A stretch of DNA of 64,000 nucleotides from Tetraselmis striata (GCA_006384855.1 VCJN01001741.1:62001-126000), one strand, 5' to 3'. Positions 18,594-30,593 are shown, counted from the stretch's first letter. Numbers and translations are program-made. Notes: generated from the sequence alone by a model not told the origin.

Positions 18594-20820
18594 AATTGAA
18601 ATTGAAATTGAAACTGATTCCAACATGCTAGTCTGCTGCTCTCCACCGCCCAGACTGAGTTGCTCTTAGGGCCTGCCATCTCTAACCATAGTAGGGACAC
18701 CTACGTGTATTACAGCTCCGGCTACCGGCCTTCCTCTTATGTTTCCATCCCCGGCTCCTTCCGTCGCAGCCTTGGGCCGCCTCTCATATCTGATGTCTCC
18801 GACTTCGCGGCATCTCCGTCTTCCGCGCCTAGTTCATTACAGAGCCCTAGGCATCCTCTAGGTTTTTGGCCTCTGTTAGCAACTTCGACCCGTTGCTCGG
18901 GTAGGCGTCTAGCTAGGGCGGCGCCATATTGCCGTCCATTCTCATTGGTGGGGTATGTCCCGCAGAGGAAGCGCGGGCGGACTGAGGCAGCCGAGGCGTC
19001 CCGCCATGCCCCGCGCCCCGTACAAGGGTCTCCGCCACCAATAGAGATGCCGTCTCAAGCCGGTGGTAGTGGTGGTTGTGATTGGGGAAAATATGGTGGA
19101 TGACGCGAGGCCATCGAAGGTTGCGATTTGCGCTTCGTTGGGGCGCATGGGGTTTTTGGTGTGGGCATGTGGGCATGAGAGATAGTTGGGGCATCGATGC
19201 GGGGGAGCACCGGTACTCCGGCATTGGTGTATAGTTTGTTGGCGGGGGCCGTGATGGGGTCCGTCTGCAGGCGGATGGCCTCGATAGCGTCCACCTTGGG
19301 TAGGGAGAGTTTTACGGTGCCCGACGTGACGTCCCGTTTGCCTTTGTGGCTTGGCATCGGGAGGCGTTTCGTACAGACATGAAGAAGGTCAGTGGCTGTG
19401 GCCGTGATGTGCGTCTAGGTCTTTTGGATAAACCGGAAGATGGTGAGGTTGGCGTCACGGCGCTCATTCTCGATTGTGATGTCAATGCCGGGGTTTGAGT
19501 AGTCGTTAAGGACTAGGAGTATATGGTGTCTTGGGGCGGTGCGTTCATCGCCACGCCCGTGAGGGTGGTGTGAGGGGGGTTCCTCCAGGGGGAGTTTCGG
19601 AATTTGGTAGGCAGACGGAGCGGCGGCCGCCCCCTTGTGGGGAGGGGCTCGCGACGCCATGAGGGCCCATGAGGGTTTGGAAGGGTCTACTGTCCTTGGG
19701 TGGGCTCTCGATGCGAGAGGTGGTCCGGATGGGCGGGTGCTTTGCCTTTGGCGGCAGCGCGGAGCGCGTCCACTGTAGACGCGACGATGCCTCGTGGGAT
19801 AGAGGGCAGTGAGCGTGCGAGCGCGCGCGGAGGGGGGGGCGCTGGCGAGGTGCTGGGCAGTGCTGCCGGCAGCGGCGGAAGTGCCCGCGGCCATCGAGTG
19901 GGCGCGAGTAGTTGGGTTGTGTGGTGCAGCCGGGTGGCCCGAGCAGGGCCCGTTGGGGTCTGCCTTTCGGGGCGCAAGCGGTGCGGCGTCGCCGGATGTG
20001 GCCGCTGCCGGGTGGGCGGTAGCGGATGTGGCGGTTGCCGTCGCAGCGTCGTCATCACTAACGCCGGCCGACCCAGGGTCATAAGGTGTGGCCTCAGCCA
20101 GCGGTTTTTGGGCTACTCTGGCGGTTGGACGAGGGGTTTTTGTTTGGACTGTGCGTTTGCCGAGGCATGTGGGCTCTGCGACAGATGGTGCGGCGGCGGG
20201 TGGGGACCCTTTTGCACGTGCCTGCGCCCTTATGGACCGGCGGGGGTGATTGGGAGCGGATCAACCGGCACGGGACGGCCTGCCGAGTCATGCGGGATTG
20301 CGACAGCCCCGTCGCCCGGGAGTTCGTTCGCTTCGACCGCCATGCCTTCTTCGTCAGAGGGCAGGCGGTCTGGTTTGGTGTAACCAGCGGCTGCAAGAGC
20401 GGTGGCATGCATGGGTTGTGGGGTGTGAGGCGGCGGGCGGGACGGCCGCGCCGCCTGTGGGGTGATTTTGCGCTGGATCTACGATGCCAACGTCCGCGTC
20501 GCGCGGCGCTTGTCCGCCATGCAACACCTCGTCCCCCTCCTCCATTTCCTCCGCGGAGGGCATAGATTCGGCCGTGTTTGCCTACTGCTTGCGGCGGGCG
20601 GACTGGCTGCGGGTGGCGCGTGCGTGGTGAAGGCATGGCAGGAGCAGGCCACCGGTGGCGGCGGGACCACGGATCGACCGGCCACACTTTACTTTACTCT
20701 GTGTTGTGGTTTTGCGGGTTGGGGGGTTTTGCGCAGTACCGGTGATTTCGTCGTCCGAAGCTACTGGTGATGAGCGTCGGTACGTACCGGTTCCGTTCCG
20801 TGAGGGAAAGTGTGAAGTGT
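18594..20820 (-). mobile_element. RT-less LINE-like element 1 (2.2 kb)
   Basis: Bounded by a 13-bp target duplication TCCATCTTGGTGA (18581-18593 and 20821-20833). Its minus-strand 3' end is a (TTTCAA)n tail, seen on the plus strand as repeated AATTGA just right of 18594; tails of this kind are typical of non-LTR retrotransposons. Removing it restores the copia RT frame exactly (ITKME joined to TRSAS). The body has Pro/Ala/Thr-rich frames resembling LINE ORF1-type proteins (for example a frame 19894-19415 ending in a more structured segment with ITIENERRDANLTIF) but no RT or endonuclease. The last 250-300 bp of the 3' end are shared with the element at 40137-42681. Confidence 0.85.
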
Positions 20821-20833
20821 TCCATCTTGGTGA

Positions 20834-22837
20834 TAGAGTCGATCTCACGGTCCATGGGTTGTTTCCAGTCATCGGGGTGATTGCTGGAGATGGCCTCCTT
20901 GTAGTTGCGCGGCGCCTTATTGGACACGCGGACATTGGATGCTGGCATGGCGAGGGCTGCCATCTGCGCTGAGTAAGGGCGCACAACCTCCGCGATGGCG
21001 GATGCCACTAGCGTGGGGTGGTAGTCGCCGCGGTCGATGTAAGGGGAAGGCAGTTGCGCCGATCCGCTGAAGTGAGGAGCTGGTAGTGTTGTGGCGTCCC
21101 CCTCTTGATGACGCGGAAGATAATGCTTGTTGTGATGCGGAGGTGGGGGCCCTCCTGTGCCGAGGCAAGCGCCGCTGATGGTGGCACGGATGGCGGTGCT
21201 TGGGGCCCCTCCTGCCGGTCCGAGGGTTGCGGCTGGTCCAACAACTGATCATCGTCGGGGAACTGGAAGACTGGCATAGAGAGAGCCGGTGTGCTGGAGA
21301 AGAGTCGTGTTACCTCGTCAAAGATGACATCGCGTGTCACGGTTTCGCGCCTGGTAGCTGCATTGTAGATGCGGTAGCCAGCGGAGTCCTCATGGTGGTC
21401 AACGTAGATGCCCGGCCAGGATTTGGGTGTCATTTTGCCCATGGTTGCCCTCATAGTCACAGGGATGTTGACTCAGGCCACGCAGCCGAAGACATACAGG
21501 TCGGGGAGGTCGGGCTTGCGGTCGGTCATCAATGTGTATAGGGTATGGCGTTGACGGACGAGCTCCACCGGCGGCTGCAGAGATAGACGGCGTGAAGATA
21601 CGCCCAGCCCCAAAAGGTGCGGTCGAGGCCGGCGTGGAGGAGCATGGCTTGGGCACACTCACCGATGGTGCGGAAAGAGCGCTTCGCCGGGCCTGCCTGA
21701 TGATGAGAGTGAGGCGCGGTAAACTGCAGCGATGTTGAGGTCGGCGCATGCTTGACGAAACGGAGAGCCGGTATAAACCGCGATGCGATCGGCACGTATG
21801 CGTTGGATGGCGTGACCCATGCCGAGCACTGCCGGAGGAAGTTGATGGATGGCTCGGACGGCCTCGTCTTTGGTGCGCATAGTGATTGCGACCTTCACGC
21901 CAGTGTAGGAACCCACTGCGCCGAAGAGATGCTGCGCCCCAGTTACCGACGGACAAGGTCCCTTCCAGTCGTCGATGACCACGAGCATGTATGGCGCTGT
22001 CGCGCGTGGGGAGGGCTGCCGGTTGACCGACTGCTGGTGGGACTTAGCCTGGATGCATGCTGGGCAGATGCCCTCTTGTGCTGGGCCGAGTTTCGGGATG
22101 CCGATGGCGTTGATGTTGTTGACGTAGTTCTGGATGTCTGGTTGTGGAGCGATATTGGTCCACATGAGGGTGTTGCGGTGAGCTGCTGAGCCACAGGCGG
22201 TCGCGCGCATGATGTTGCCGGTTCCAAGTGAGGAGAGTATTTCAGGGCCTAGAACATTCTCCACAATATAGCGCACTGGTGTGCTGGGCTGTGTAGTCAT
22301 GGAGAAACGGATGAAACCGATGACGGAAGCAAAGGCCCGAGAGCGATGGTCCTGCCAGCCAAGGCGTGAGCCCGCACGTGACCACGGTTGACATATGGAG
22401 GCCCTGGCATGACAGTCCTGAAATGATGATGGGGGCAGACGGTCCGGGTACTTGTTGCTGATGACATGTAGGCGATGTGTCCACATAGTGCGAGCCTCGG
22501 TTGATGGGTCGGCGCCGGTGATCTTGTGGATGGTGAAGCCGTATTCTACCAGAGCCTCTACCTCAGATGCTGATGGGCCATGGCAAAGCGAAAAGAGATG
22601 GTCGATGACCAGAGAAGTTGGCAGCTGGAGGATCGGGGCAGCGGTGAGGAGCGGTAGCGTTGGTGGCGGGTCGCCACGCATGACCCTGCTCCGCATGAAA
22701 TACGTGGGACGCCAACGTCGCCGAGGCCGGGAATGTGGGTGAGGTGAGGCATAGAGGTTGGGCTGGGGTGGGGACGGGTTGAGGGCGTTGCTAGTGGTCA
22801 TGCAAGTCATCCTCCGCGTCGTCCTCGCCCTCCCCAT
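20834..22837 (-). pseudogene. Copia GAG-pre-integrase, integrase and RT N-terminus
   Basis: Read leftward. The frame 22837-21659 contains a GAG-pre-integrase finger (CPACIQAKSH) and the integrase core start (VVIDDWKGPCPS), continuing to IRADRIAVYTGSPF where the second catalytic Asp is expected. After a frame change near 21.75 kb, the frame continues with RTFWGWAYLHAVYLCSR, and 21460-21008 has the integrase C-terminal features GIYVDHHEDSAGYRIYNAAT and RDVIFDEVTRLF. The RT start follows at 21008-20834 with NYKEAISSNHPDDWKQPMDR. Several frameshifts and at least one in-frame stop show it is inactive. The protease motif was not identified. Confidence 0.85.
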
Positions 22838-22899
22838 CCTGCGCTCCGGTGGCCGCCCCTCCTTGGGCTGCGGTTGTGCAGGTGAGCTTGATGGGCAGG

Positions 22900-24202
22900 C
22901 TGTTGTGGTGCTCTATCTGTCGTCGGGGACACACCCACGAACGGGTAGGCCTCCCGGTGTCATGTCGGCCGCTGGCCTCGCGGAGTTGTTGTTGGCATGC
23001 TGATGTCCCTGGTTCTGATGTCCGGCCGGGGAGACGAAGCCGACCGGCTGCGGATGGCGCTGCATGCCGTCGTTGCCGCCCTGATCGGTCCAACGGCCTG
23101 TCCTGATTGGTGCGGTTGTTGTTTCAGAAATGCTAACCTGGCGGCGCCTGATGATTGTAGTTGTCGCGCGGGTTGTGGCCATTGCTGTTGTGGACGTGAC
23201 GCTTCGCATGCTCGCGGTGATGGCGGTCATACTGAGGGTCGTTCATGGTGTTGGTTGGCGTTGTGTCACCTAGGATACGCAAACCGTTGGCATGGCGCCT
23301 GGCCACACATTGCTGCTGGGTATGGCATGGACTGTCACACCTTCTGCAGACGACGTTGGGCCTGGTGGCGTGCTGCGGTTCCGTGGGGTTGTAGGAATTG
23401 AGGTCTGGCGGGCACGCACGGACGCGCTGCTGACGCTGACGCTTGCGCGCCTCCATGCGCGCCTCCGGCGCTGATGATGGTTGCCAGCTTCTCGTTGACA
23501 GTGGCCGCCGAGATGGTGGTGTCGACGATATGATCGTAGTTTGGGCGAAGTCATGGGATGAGGTAATTGATGGCCACGTACTCGAAGGTCCACTGGCCAT
23601 GTGCCTTGTTCAACGGATTCCGGAGGTTCTGGTAGCGCCGAACATACACCTGAAATGGCTCATTCGGGAGCTGGCATGTTGTGATCTCCTCTTCCAAGCG
23701 CTTGCGCTACTCCATGGCCGAGCCATGGAGCTCAGTAAGAAGGGTCTTCCAGGCTGCATATCCACACTTCATGGAGTCCATGCTGATGTTGTTGACAATG
23801 GCCAGTGCCATGGGATAATTCGCTCTTGCGTGGCGCAGGGCTGCCAAGAGATTCATTTGTTCCTGACGGGTGACTTTGCCCTTGGTGGTGTCCAAGTAGC
23901 CGGCGCTGCCGAGAGATAGAGATCTTGATGGCTTGAGCGTTGTCCCGCGTAGAGATGGTGTCGTCCCGGATGGGGACGTTCTTAAGGTCGGGTGTTGGCT
24001 TCACTGCGGCCGGCTTGATCTGCTGGATGTCGCCCGAGTCCGTGTCTGATGCACCGTCCAGGCTGAAGGCGTCGTCGAAACTGGTATCATCACGGAAGTC
24101 AGGTGGTGGTGGAGCGCTGCCAGGGTCCGTCTTGATCGCACTCTTCCGAGCCAGATTGGCTAGGGGGGTGTTCATCATGCTGGTGGTGATGCTTGTAGAC
24201 AT
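22900..24202 (-). pseudogene. Copia gag
   Basis: A start at 24202 (MSTSITTSMMNTPLANLARK) opens a gag-like frame with an acidic middle. It continues through two frame changes (about 23.9 kb and 23.7 kb) via the helical segment QEQMNLLAALRHARANYPMA. Near 23307-23350 it ends with a CCHC zinc knuckle of form C-x2-C-x4-H-x4-C (CRRCDSPCHTQQQC). Gag would package element RNA; the frame breaks mean this copy cannot do so. Confidence 0.8.
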
Positions 24203-24397
24203 TGTGGAAGGATGGCGCACTTGTGCTGGAAGATGTATAACTGTAGGGGTGGGCGGGTGGGAAGAAAAATCTCGTCGCACGTCGCCGTCGACCGTCGAAA
24301 GCTGTCGAGGATCGAGATACACGCACGCAGGTTGAAGCTTGTGGCAGGCGTCGAGCACGGGGCAAGACGTCGAACCAAAGGAGAGGGCCCCAAAACC

Positions 24398-24899
24398 TGT
24401 TGGAGGGAGATGATTTGTCGAAGTGATGGCTGAGTGGCACTGTCACTTGGGGGAGAGTCGCCGACAGTCGGCGCGTACGCGTCGAATCACGTCGAGTGCA
24501 AGCAAACAAGATGCAAACTGGGAAGGCAACGGGATGTTGTGAGCCATGGGCGATGGACGAAAGGTAGTCGCTGTTGCCGTAGTGATTGCTGAGTGGCACT
24601 GTCACGGCGGGAGAGAGTAGGTGAGTCGGGACTTTCTGAGAAGAGCAGTTGACTGAATTTACAGGAGCCGAGGCTAACAATTTATACTAGCCGGCTAGGT
24701 GTCGATTAGGGCACACACCGCTCCATCAAAGAAGGCAAACTACCAAAGGTGAGATCTAAGTGCCGTACTGTGGTAGCATCTGGGTGTCGTACACCTTCTT
24801 AGGCACATGTACGGCAGCGCCAGCACTTCACTAGAAAATGCGGATTTCACAGAGAGAAAAAATGCGGATTCAGGGTACCGCGGTACCTTGGGTCCAACA
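24398..24899 (-). repeat. 5' LTR of the copia element
   Basis: TGTTGG...CA ends on both strands in the standard TG/CA arrangement; followed at 24900-24904 by the target duplication CTCTT. The minus-strand promoter would lie here. Confidence 0.9.
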
Positions 24900-25395
24900 C
24901 TCTTGACGCTCTCCCGGTAACCAAAAAGTACATTGAAAGAGTTCAGGAAAGTCATGCCAGTGGGAGTTTTCGCAGCTAGACAGCATAGATTTTGCATCAA
25001 AATGTATGGGGTCGGTTGGGACCGAAAGATCCACGACTGGTACGGGGCCGCCAGACCGGATGGTGTCCGGAAAGGCGCCGCGCGTCCCGAGCCCCCGCCG
25101 GTGTCGTAAATTACATGCCACCAACGATCAAGTGGCTCATCAGGACAGTACATTCCGCTATGCTGCTCCCGGCCTCTCTCATCACGGCCAAGACGTTGGA
25201 AGAGCCCGACTAATTGCTGCAGCCTCTTGGCTTATCGGATACGCTACACCCCTATGGGATGGCCTATATCAATACTGATATTCACTCCCCACCTCAAGCG
25301 CTTTCACAACCAACCAGACTATCCCTAATCTAAATCGAGCAGCATCCGGAAACGTACCATACAAGCCAATAATTGTCTCCGGGTGGGCGGGTGGG

Positions 25396-25596
25396 AGACA
25401 ATATAGTCGGGTGCCTTCTAACAACTGAAGGCGCTCCCGGTCCGCGGCCGCCCTTTATACTCGGATAAAGGGGGCCGCCGGACCGGCGCCGGCCGGTCCA
25501 TGCGGACCGGGCCGGCAGGGTCGTCACATAACCCTGACGGCTCTGCGAAAACCGGGATTTCCTAGGTCGTTCCTCCCAAGGAAACCCTGCAGTTTT
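25396..25596 (-). repeat. A2 split direct repeat of the DIRS element
   Basis: Direct repeat of 29764-29964 with scattered differences. It contains GC-rich palindromic sequence (CCGGCGCCGG), which could fold in RNA. Confidence 0.85.
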
Positions 25597-25639
25597 CGCA
25601 GCTAGACAGCGTAGATTTTGCATCAAAATGTAAACGACC

Positions 25640-26432
25640 GAGGCGCAACACGGTGATAAGGTAGGACTGGGATGCATATTCAGCCGGTGCATCTGCGATA
25701 CCGCCGCAGATGCGGACCTGATCACGGAATAACTGTTGGTAGAAAGGGCCTCCAACCGAGCTTGTAAAAACATAGCCACCACAATCGGAGCCGCTGGCAT
25801 AGGGCACATGGGGGGTGTCTGAGCTTCGCAAAACATCACGAACCGATTCCATATGTAGGCATAGCCACGATTAGAGCCAGCTGGGCACATGGGGGGTGTC
25901 TGAGCTTCGCAAAACATCACGAACCGATTCCATATGTAGGCATAGCCACGATTAGAGCCAGCTGCCCACTGCCGTGGAGCTGACGTGATCAAAGCATTAA
26001 ACAGTGATGTGCCGGTCACATCGGAGGATGCCACCGGGTCACTCGGCCAGGCGGAGGTACTCCCACGGGTGATGGCCGAATCATGAGCTGTGACGGTCAC
26101 ACCGCCTCGGGTGGAGGCAGCGGTGGCGTGCTGGGGTGCGCCGCGCGCCAGGCCGGCAGTCGACACGCAAGGCGAGGACGCGCCAGTTCCTGGAGCAGCT
26201 CGGGCGGCTGTTACCATTGAACCTCGCCAGAACTGAATAGCTCCTCGCCGCTGTCAAGCATGACCCAATCGACCACACCGTCAGCTAGGTGCCTACCGTC
26301 AGGAGCTACTAATGTCCACCAAGACTGACTAGGCCATAAAGGCACTATAACTGTAGCGACCGCGCGATCAGCCTTTAGCTTGCGCATAACCCGGCCAATG
26401 CAACTAAACGGAGCATTAATCCAGTTGTTCAC
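25640..26432 (-). pseudogene. DIRS tyrosine recombinase, N-terminal domain only
   Basis: The frame 26432-26211 has NNWINAPFSCIGRVMRK and LWPSQSWWTLVAPDG, a segment found between RNase H and YR in DIRS-type pols. The frame from 26217 leftward contains the core-binding domain (GYAYIWNRFVMFCEA, then PIVVAMFLQARLE, NSYSVIRSASAAVSQMHRL). It then runs directly into B1; the catalytic domain with its Arg, His-x-x-Arg and Tyr is absent. A 27-residue stretch is duplicated in frame (see the 81-bp repeat at 25802-25963). Confidence 0.75.
25802..25963. repeat. Perfect 81-bp tandem duplication in the DIRS YR
   Basis: Copies 25802-25882 and 25883-25963 look identical. The period is 27 codons, so the frame is kept. 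Confidence 0.9.
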
Positions 26433-26433
26433 A

Positions 26434-28117
26434 TTACCGCCCCAGAAGTGGCTGAAAGCGTCGACGCCTTCGCATCCATGGCACCAGAACCGTGAGTAGA
26501 ATCTCGGTACTTGATGGTTCTGATGCGAACCGGTCGATATGGTGAATGCCCCACTTCAAGCTGAGGCGCCGGAAAAACTTGGGCAGCAGCTGCCAGTCGT
26601 CTTTGTCAAGCATCTTAGAAATCTCGTCAGAGTCCGGATTCTCCTCTCGGGAGGCCCATACAATAGAGAGTGACGCTCCCAAGGAGAGACACAGGAGATA
26701 GACTTGTTGAGCTACAGAGTTCAGAGACATGCTTGAGCGTGAGCAGTGCCGGCAAACTAGTAGCATACTTTTATTATCTACCTGGACCTGCACTCGTCTG
26801 CCTGCGATCAGGTGTGACAGGGACTTCAGGACAAAGAGTAGACCTCGGGTCTCACGGTGTGTCGAGGACTCTACACGTTCCCACGGAAGGAAGAAGCCGT
26901 GAGATTTCGCGACGGGGTCGGAGCTCCCATCTGTCGGTCTGGCCAGGCCGCCCCAACCGATGCCCGAGGCATCACATTCCAGAAACAACGGACAGCTTGC
27001 TATCCATGTCAGGTACGATGCATCCAGTGAACTGCTGCCTAGACACTCGGGACCAAAACTGTAGCTCCTCACGGGATTCCTCAGAGCGAGCAACGTGATG
27101 ACCCCATCGTTCAGCTTGAGCAATGTTGGCATACAGACCTCTGGAAAATAGCCGAGCAGCTGGCCCAACGCTAGCCCCATGGAAATCAATTTCCCAGTAC
27201 AACTGTCTAGGGACTTGACTGTGTGGCGCTTGCGATGGCCATGCAGCAGGGACTGGATATCGAGCTGAAGGGCATCCCATCGCTTCTGAGGCACAGAGAA
27301 GGTGCCAGCCACGGCGTCCAAATCAAACCCCAGGTGGGTGATGGTGGGGCTGGGGTTCAGACTGGATTTTTTGAAGTTGATGTTGACATGAGCGCGCTCA
27401 ACATCGGCCAGCACTTGCTGAGTAGTCAAATGTGCCTTTCTTACAGAGCTAGAGATGAACGGCCAGTCATCCAGATAGCAGAGCATCCTGATGCCCCTAC
27501 TGCGCCAGTGTCGCACAAGAACTCCCATGACCTTAGAAAAACAGCGGGGGGCATCGGATAGCCCAAAACATAGAACCCGCCAAGTATAGAATTTTCCTCT
27601 TCATTGGAACCCACTGTAAGGGGCAGTTGAGTCATGGAGGCGGACATGATAATAGCCTTGAGTCAGGTCCATACTGGTCAGCATGTCACCGGGATTCACC
27701 AGGTTTGACAACTTAGATAACGACTCCATTTTGAAAGGAATGTAAACCAAATGCTTGTTGACATGCATGACGCTGGTCACAGATCAGCATGAGACCACCG
27801 TGGGGTTTGGGGACAACACCCAAGGGATTCAGGACCACATGACGCACAGATTCTTCTCTGATGTGGCCCAGCGGCAATAATAGAGCGATCTGCCCATCAA
27901 TAAAATCAGGGTGCTGAAGAGCGGAAGGGTGATTTGGCATATTGCTAGATGGAGCGGGTCCATAAGCCCAGTTCATACGGTAACCATGCCTGACCCAATC
28001 TCTGACCTGACTGTCTCTGACTGAGTCAGTGATATATGCTGTCCCAAAATTGCCAGCCTTTACGGATAACACCGGCAGATTCCACAGGGGAATTGGTGTC
28101 AAGATGAGCCGGCTCAT
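26434..28117 (-). pseudogene. DIRS reverse transcriptase and RNase H
   Basis: 28117-27713 holds the RT start (NPLGVVPKPHGGLMLICDQR). 27647-27450 is broken by frameshifts. The long frame 27528-26434 (364 codons) contains the RT active site CYLDDWPF (about 27462-27480), then thumb sequence, then RNase H motifs: CDASGIGWGG, HRETRGLLF, VQVDNKSM and HIDRFASE. RNase H fused after RT in this DIRS style, with the RFAS tail, distinguishes it from LTR elements. Confidence 0.88.
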
Positions 28118-28586
28118 TCTTGAGGAAGCTCAAAATTAGCTGACGATAACACTGTCACAAAATGCCAACGCCACAGACAGCATCATAGTGGTCAGCAAGC
28201 AGTTTGGATGACTGCTGCATAAATCAAACAGGGAGTTTGAAATCGAAATTGTCTGAAACTGAGATAATAGTATTCTCAAAATAAATATCGCACCGTCACA
28301 TCAGGAGATATGAATCGACGCACATGGCGTGCCGCTCTTCGCACATATGAAATCACCAGCCAACTTATGAAAGTCGCAGAGGCAACTGCCAAGGGCAGCA
28401 AAGGATAGCAGAGGCCATCATATGTATTAAACACGAGGTATACCACCAAACAGGGGAATCAGAACTGCCACGACACGAGCCTGAGCTCAGCTCCCGGAGG
28501 AGGGCTAACAGTCGCCCGGAGGCCTAACTGCAGCTACACGAAACACCATCACTGGCCAGGCCATGAGGATTTCAGACTCCACAGCT

Positions 28587-29584
28587 TCAGCGACGTGCAC
28601 TCGGGCAGTCCCTACTGAAGTGACCCTTCCTCTGGCAGCGGTAACATGTGATGTCCGCAGCAGAAGACCGACTAGTAGGAGACTTCTCCTCGCGACGGCC
28701 GCTCTCCCTCCGGTTGTCGCTCCCACGGCGAAAAGACTCGGGCTTGCGAGACGAGGAAGATGGCTTCACGCGCGAAGAAGACGAGGTTTCACTGGTGACA
28801 GTCCTGTCCTGGGGGCGAAAAAAAAAGGAAGGTTTCTTGGCCTTGACCTTCTCAATCGCCTTCTTCAGCTCCTTGTTGTCCGCCGAGCCCTTCTCGCCGA
28901 GCGGGTCCACCGCATCAAACTCCCTGGCGACTTCCGCGCCGTACTCGTGCTCTACATGAAGCTTCTTGCCACGCTTGTTGATCCGAAGAGCCACAGTGGT
29001 ACACAACGCCAGAGCTGCGGTAATCGCCTTGAACAACTCCGCAGACGAAGCCGGAGAGGAAGCAGGAAGATCGGTGCCGTCCTCCACCAGGTCACGCAGA
29101 GGCTCCTCCGCCGGTGCCAAAAGGTCATGGATCTTGAAGACGTCGTCTAGGTCGCGTTGAATAATACGCGCGTCGGCATTATGGAGACGGTGAACCTTAC
29201 CGTCTTTGTCGAGCCAGCCATCCTCGGGTGCGTTGATGGTGCGAGACGGCACTTCCGCAGCCGGGGTTGAGCTGGCTTCTTGCCCTTGCGATCGTAGTCG
29301 GCGTCCCCTTCCGCAACGCGTTTCGAAGCTGAAGCTGAAGTGGACGGACCGCTCGACGACGCGACCGCATGCCCAAGCTCTGAAATCTCACGTTCGATAC
29401 GGAGTAGAGCTGCAGAGGTATCAGCTACAGCCTGTCTAGCGGCGACGAGAGGGGGAGACTCAAATCCCTCGTTAGCATGTGGAGTGTCACCACCTAGGAC
29501 AGTGAGATGATTTTCGCGCGTAACGAGTTGCTCACGAGCGGCTTCGCGAGACTCAAGTAACTCGTTCCAAACGAGTTCAAACAT
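28587..29584 (-). pseudogene. DIRS gag-like protein with zinc knuckle
   Basis: From the ATG at 29584 (MFELVWNELLESREAAREQ) the frame gives a coiled-coil-like N-terminus, then Ser-rich sequence. A single frame change near 29.27 kb leads into 29252-28587, which carries a structured segment (DGWLDKDGKVHRLHNADA), a charged Arg/Ser region and a terminal CCHC knuckle CYRCQRKGHFSRDC. It would bind element RNA. Confidence 0.8.
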
Positions 29585-29763
29585 GTCCAGCACCGCTAAA
29601 ACAAGGACGAGAAAGCACGGCGACAGCACCACGAGCGAGACAAGGAGCCACGCCCAAGACGGACTCGCGAAGCGAGCCATGCATGGTGAGTGCCGGGATC
29701 ACACACACACGCAGAAGAAATTTGAAATTTGGAGTTGAAGATGAAACGAAATGTACTCGTAGC

Positions 29764-29964
29764 AGACAATGTAGTCGGGTGCCTTCCAACAACTGAAGGC
29801 GCTCCCGGTCCGCGGCCGCCCTGTATACTCGGATAAAGGGCGCCGCCGGACCGGCGCCGGCCGGTCCAGGCGGACCGGGCCGGCAGGGTCGTCACATAAC
29901 CCTGACGGCGCTGCGAAAACCAGGGTTTCCTAGGTCGTTCCTCCCAAGGAAACCCTACAGTTTT
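29764..29964 (-). repeat. A1 split direct repeat (5' end of the DIRS element)
   Basis: Outer terminal repeat; the right flank after 29964 is unrelated sequence (AAAGTAGCTGAGGG). Confidence 0.85.
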
Positions 29965-30544
29965 AAAGTAGCTGAGGGCATGTTCTACTAAGTACTGTCA
30001 GGCCTAATAACAGATTAACAGATATAGTGGAGGGGGGGAGGCGGGGGGGGGGGCGGTAAAGTTGAGGCGGTGGTGCGGGGGGGGGGCGGGGGGGGGGCGC
30101 CAAAACATACAGGGTACCTATAAATATGCCAATAAATTGGAACTTTTTGGTTACAGGGAGTGCGTCCGGAGAATCCGCCAATAAATCGGAAGTCGCATAC
30201 ACGACGGGGCCCCGGCCAGAATAATCCGCCGAAGGCGGGGCGAAAGATAGAACCGTTGGAGTGGGGCCCCCAAGCCCTTGGCGACCGCGCCGTGCTGCGC
30301 CGCACCACCAGCCAGGTCAGCCGGGCGCGGTCAGCCCGCGACCGTGACACTGACACTGACAATCAAGTGCTCCGGTCTATCCGCCACGGCGTGCTGCCGA
30401 ATCAAGCTACAGTGTACCCACCCGCGTCTACGCTTGTTCTCACGGCTGATCGGGCAGCGCTGAGCGGCACACCTGGCGAGCCTCCCCTGGCCTGGCGGCG
30501 TGCACCCGACAGCGGCAGCATCGGCGGCAGCGCGCTGCGGCTCC

Positions 30545-30593
<49 letters not shown>

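Larger units (their letters stand above)
16835..24899 (-). mobile_element. Full-length Ty1/copia retrotransposon (decayed)
   Basis: Transcribed leftward. LTRs are 24398-24899 (5', 502 bp) and 16835-17327 (3', 493 bp), starting TGTTGG and ending ACA on the minus strand. The flanks share the 5-bp duplication CTCTT (16830-16834 and 24900-24904). The primer site next to the 5' LTR reads GGTTTTGGGGCCC on the minus strand (24385-24397), again like an initiator-tRNA anticodon arm; the purine tract next to the 3' LTR is GATGAGAAGGGG. The order gag, integrase, RT, RNase H is the copia order. All coding parts carry frameshifts and stops. A 2.2-kb LINE-like element has inserted into the RT region at 18594-20820. 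Confidence 0.92.
24965..29964 (-). mobile_element. DIRS-type element with split direct repeats (5 kb)
   Basis: Transcribed leftward, order A1 - gag - RT/RNase H - YR - B1 - A2 - B2. A1 (29764-29964) and A2 (25396-25596) are about 201-bp direct repeats that begin GGGTTTCCTTGGGAGG on the minus strand near their starts. B1 (25591-25632) and B2 (24965-25006) are 42-bp repeats containing GCAGCTAGACAGC. B1 and A2 overlap by AAAACT-type microhomology, as expected if a circle junction was copied. This split-repeat layout is established for PAT/Kangaroo/TOC3-like members of the DIRS order. The stretch A2-B2 (25006-25396) carries about 390 bp of unknown extra sequence. Frameshifts and a shortened recombinase make this copy inactive. 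Confidence 0.85.
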
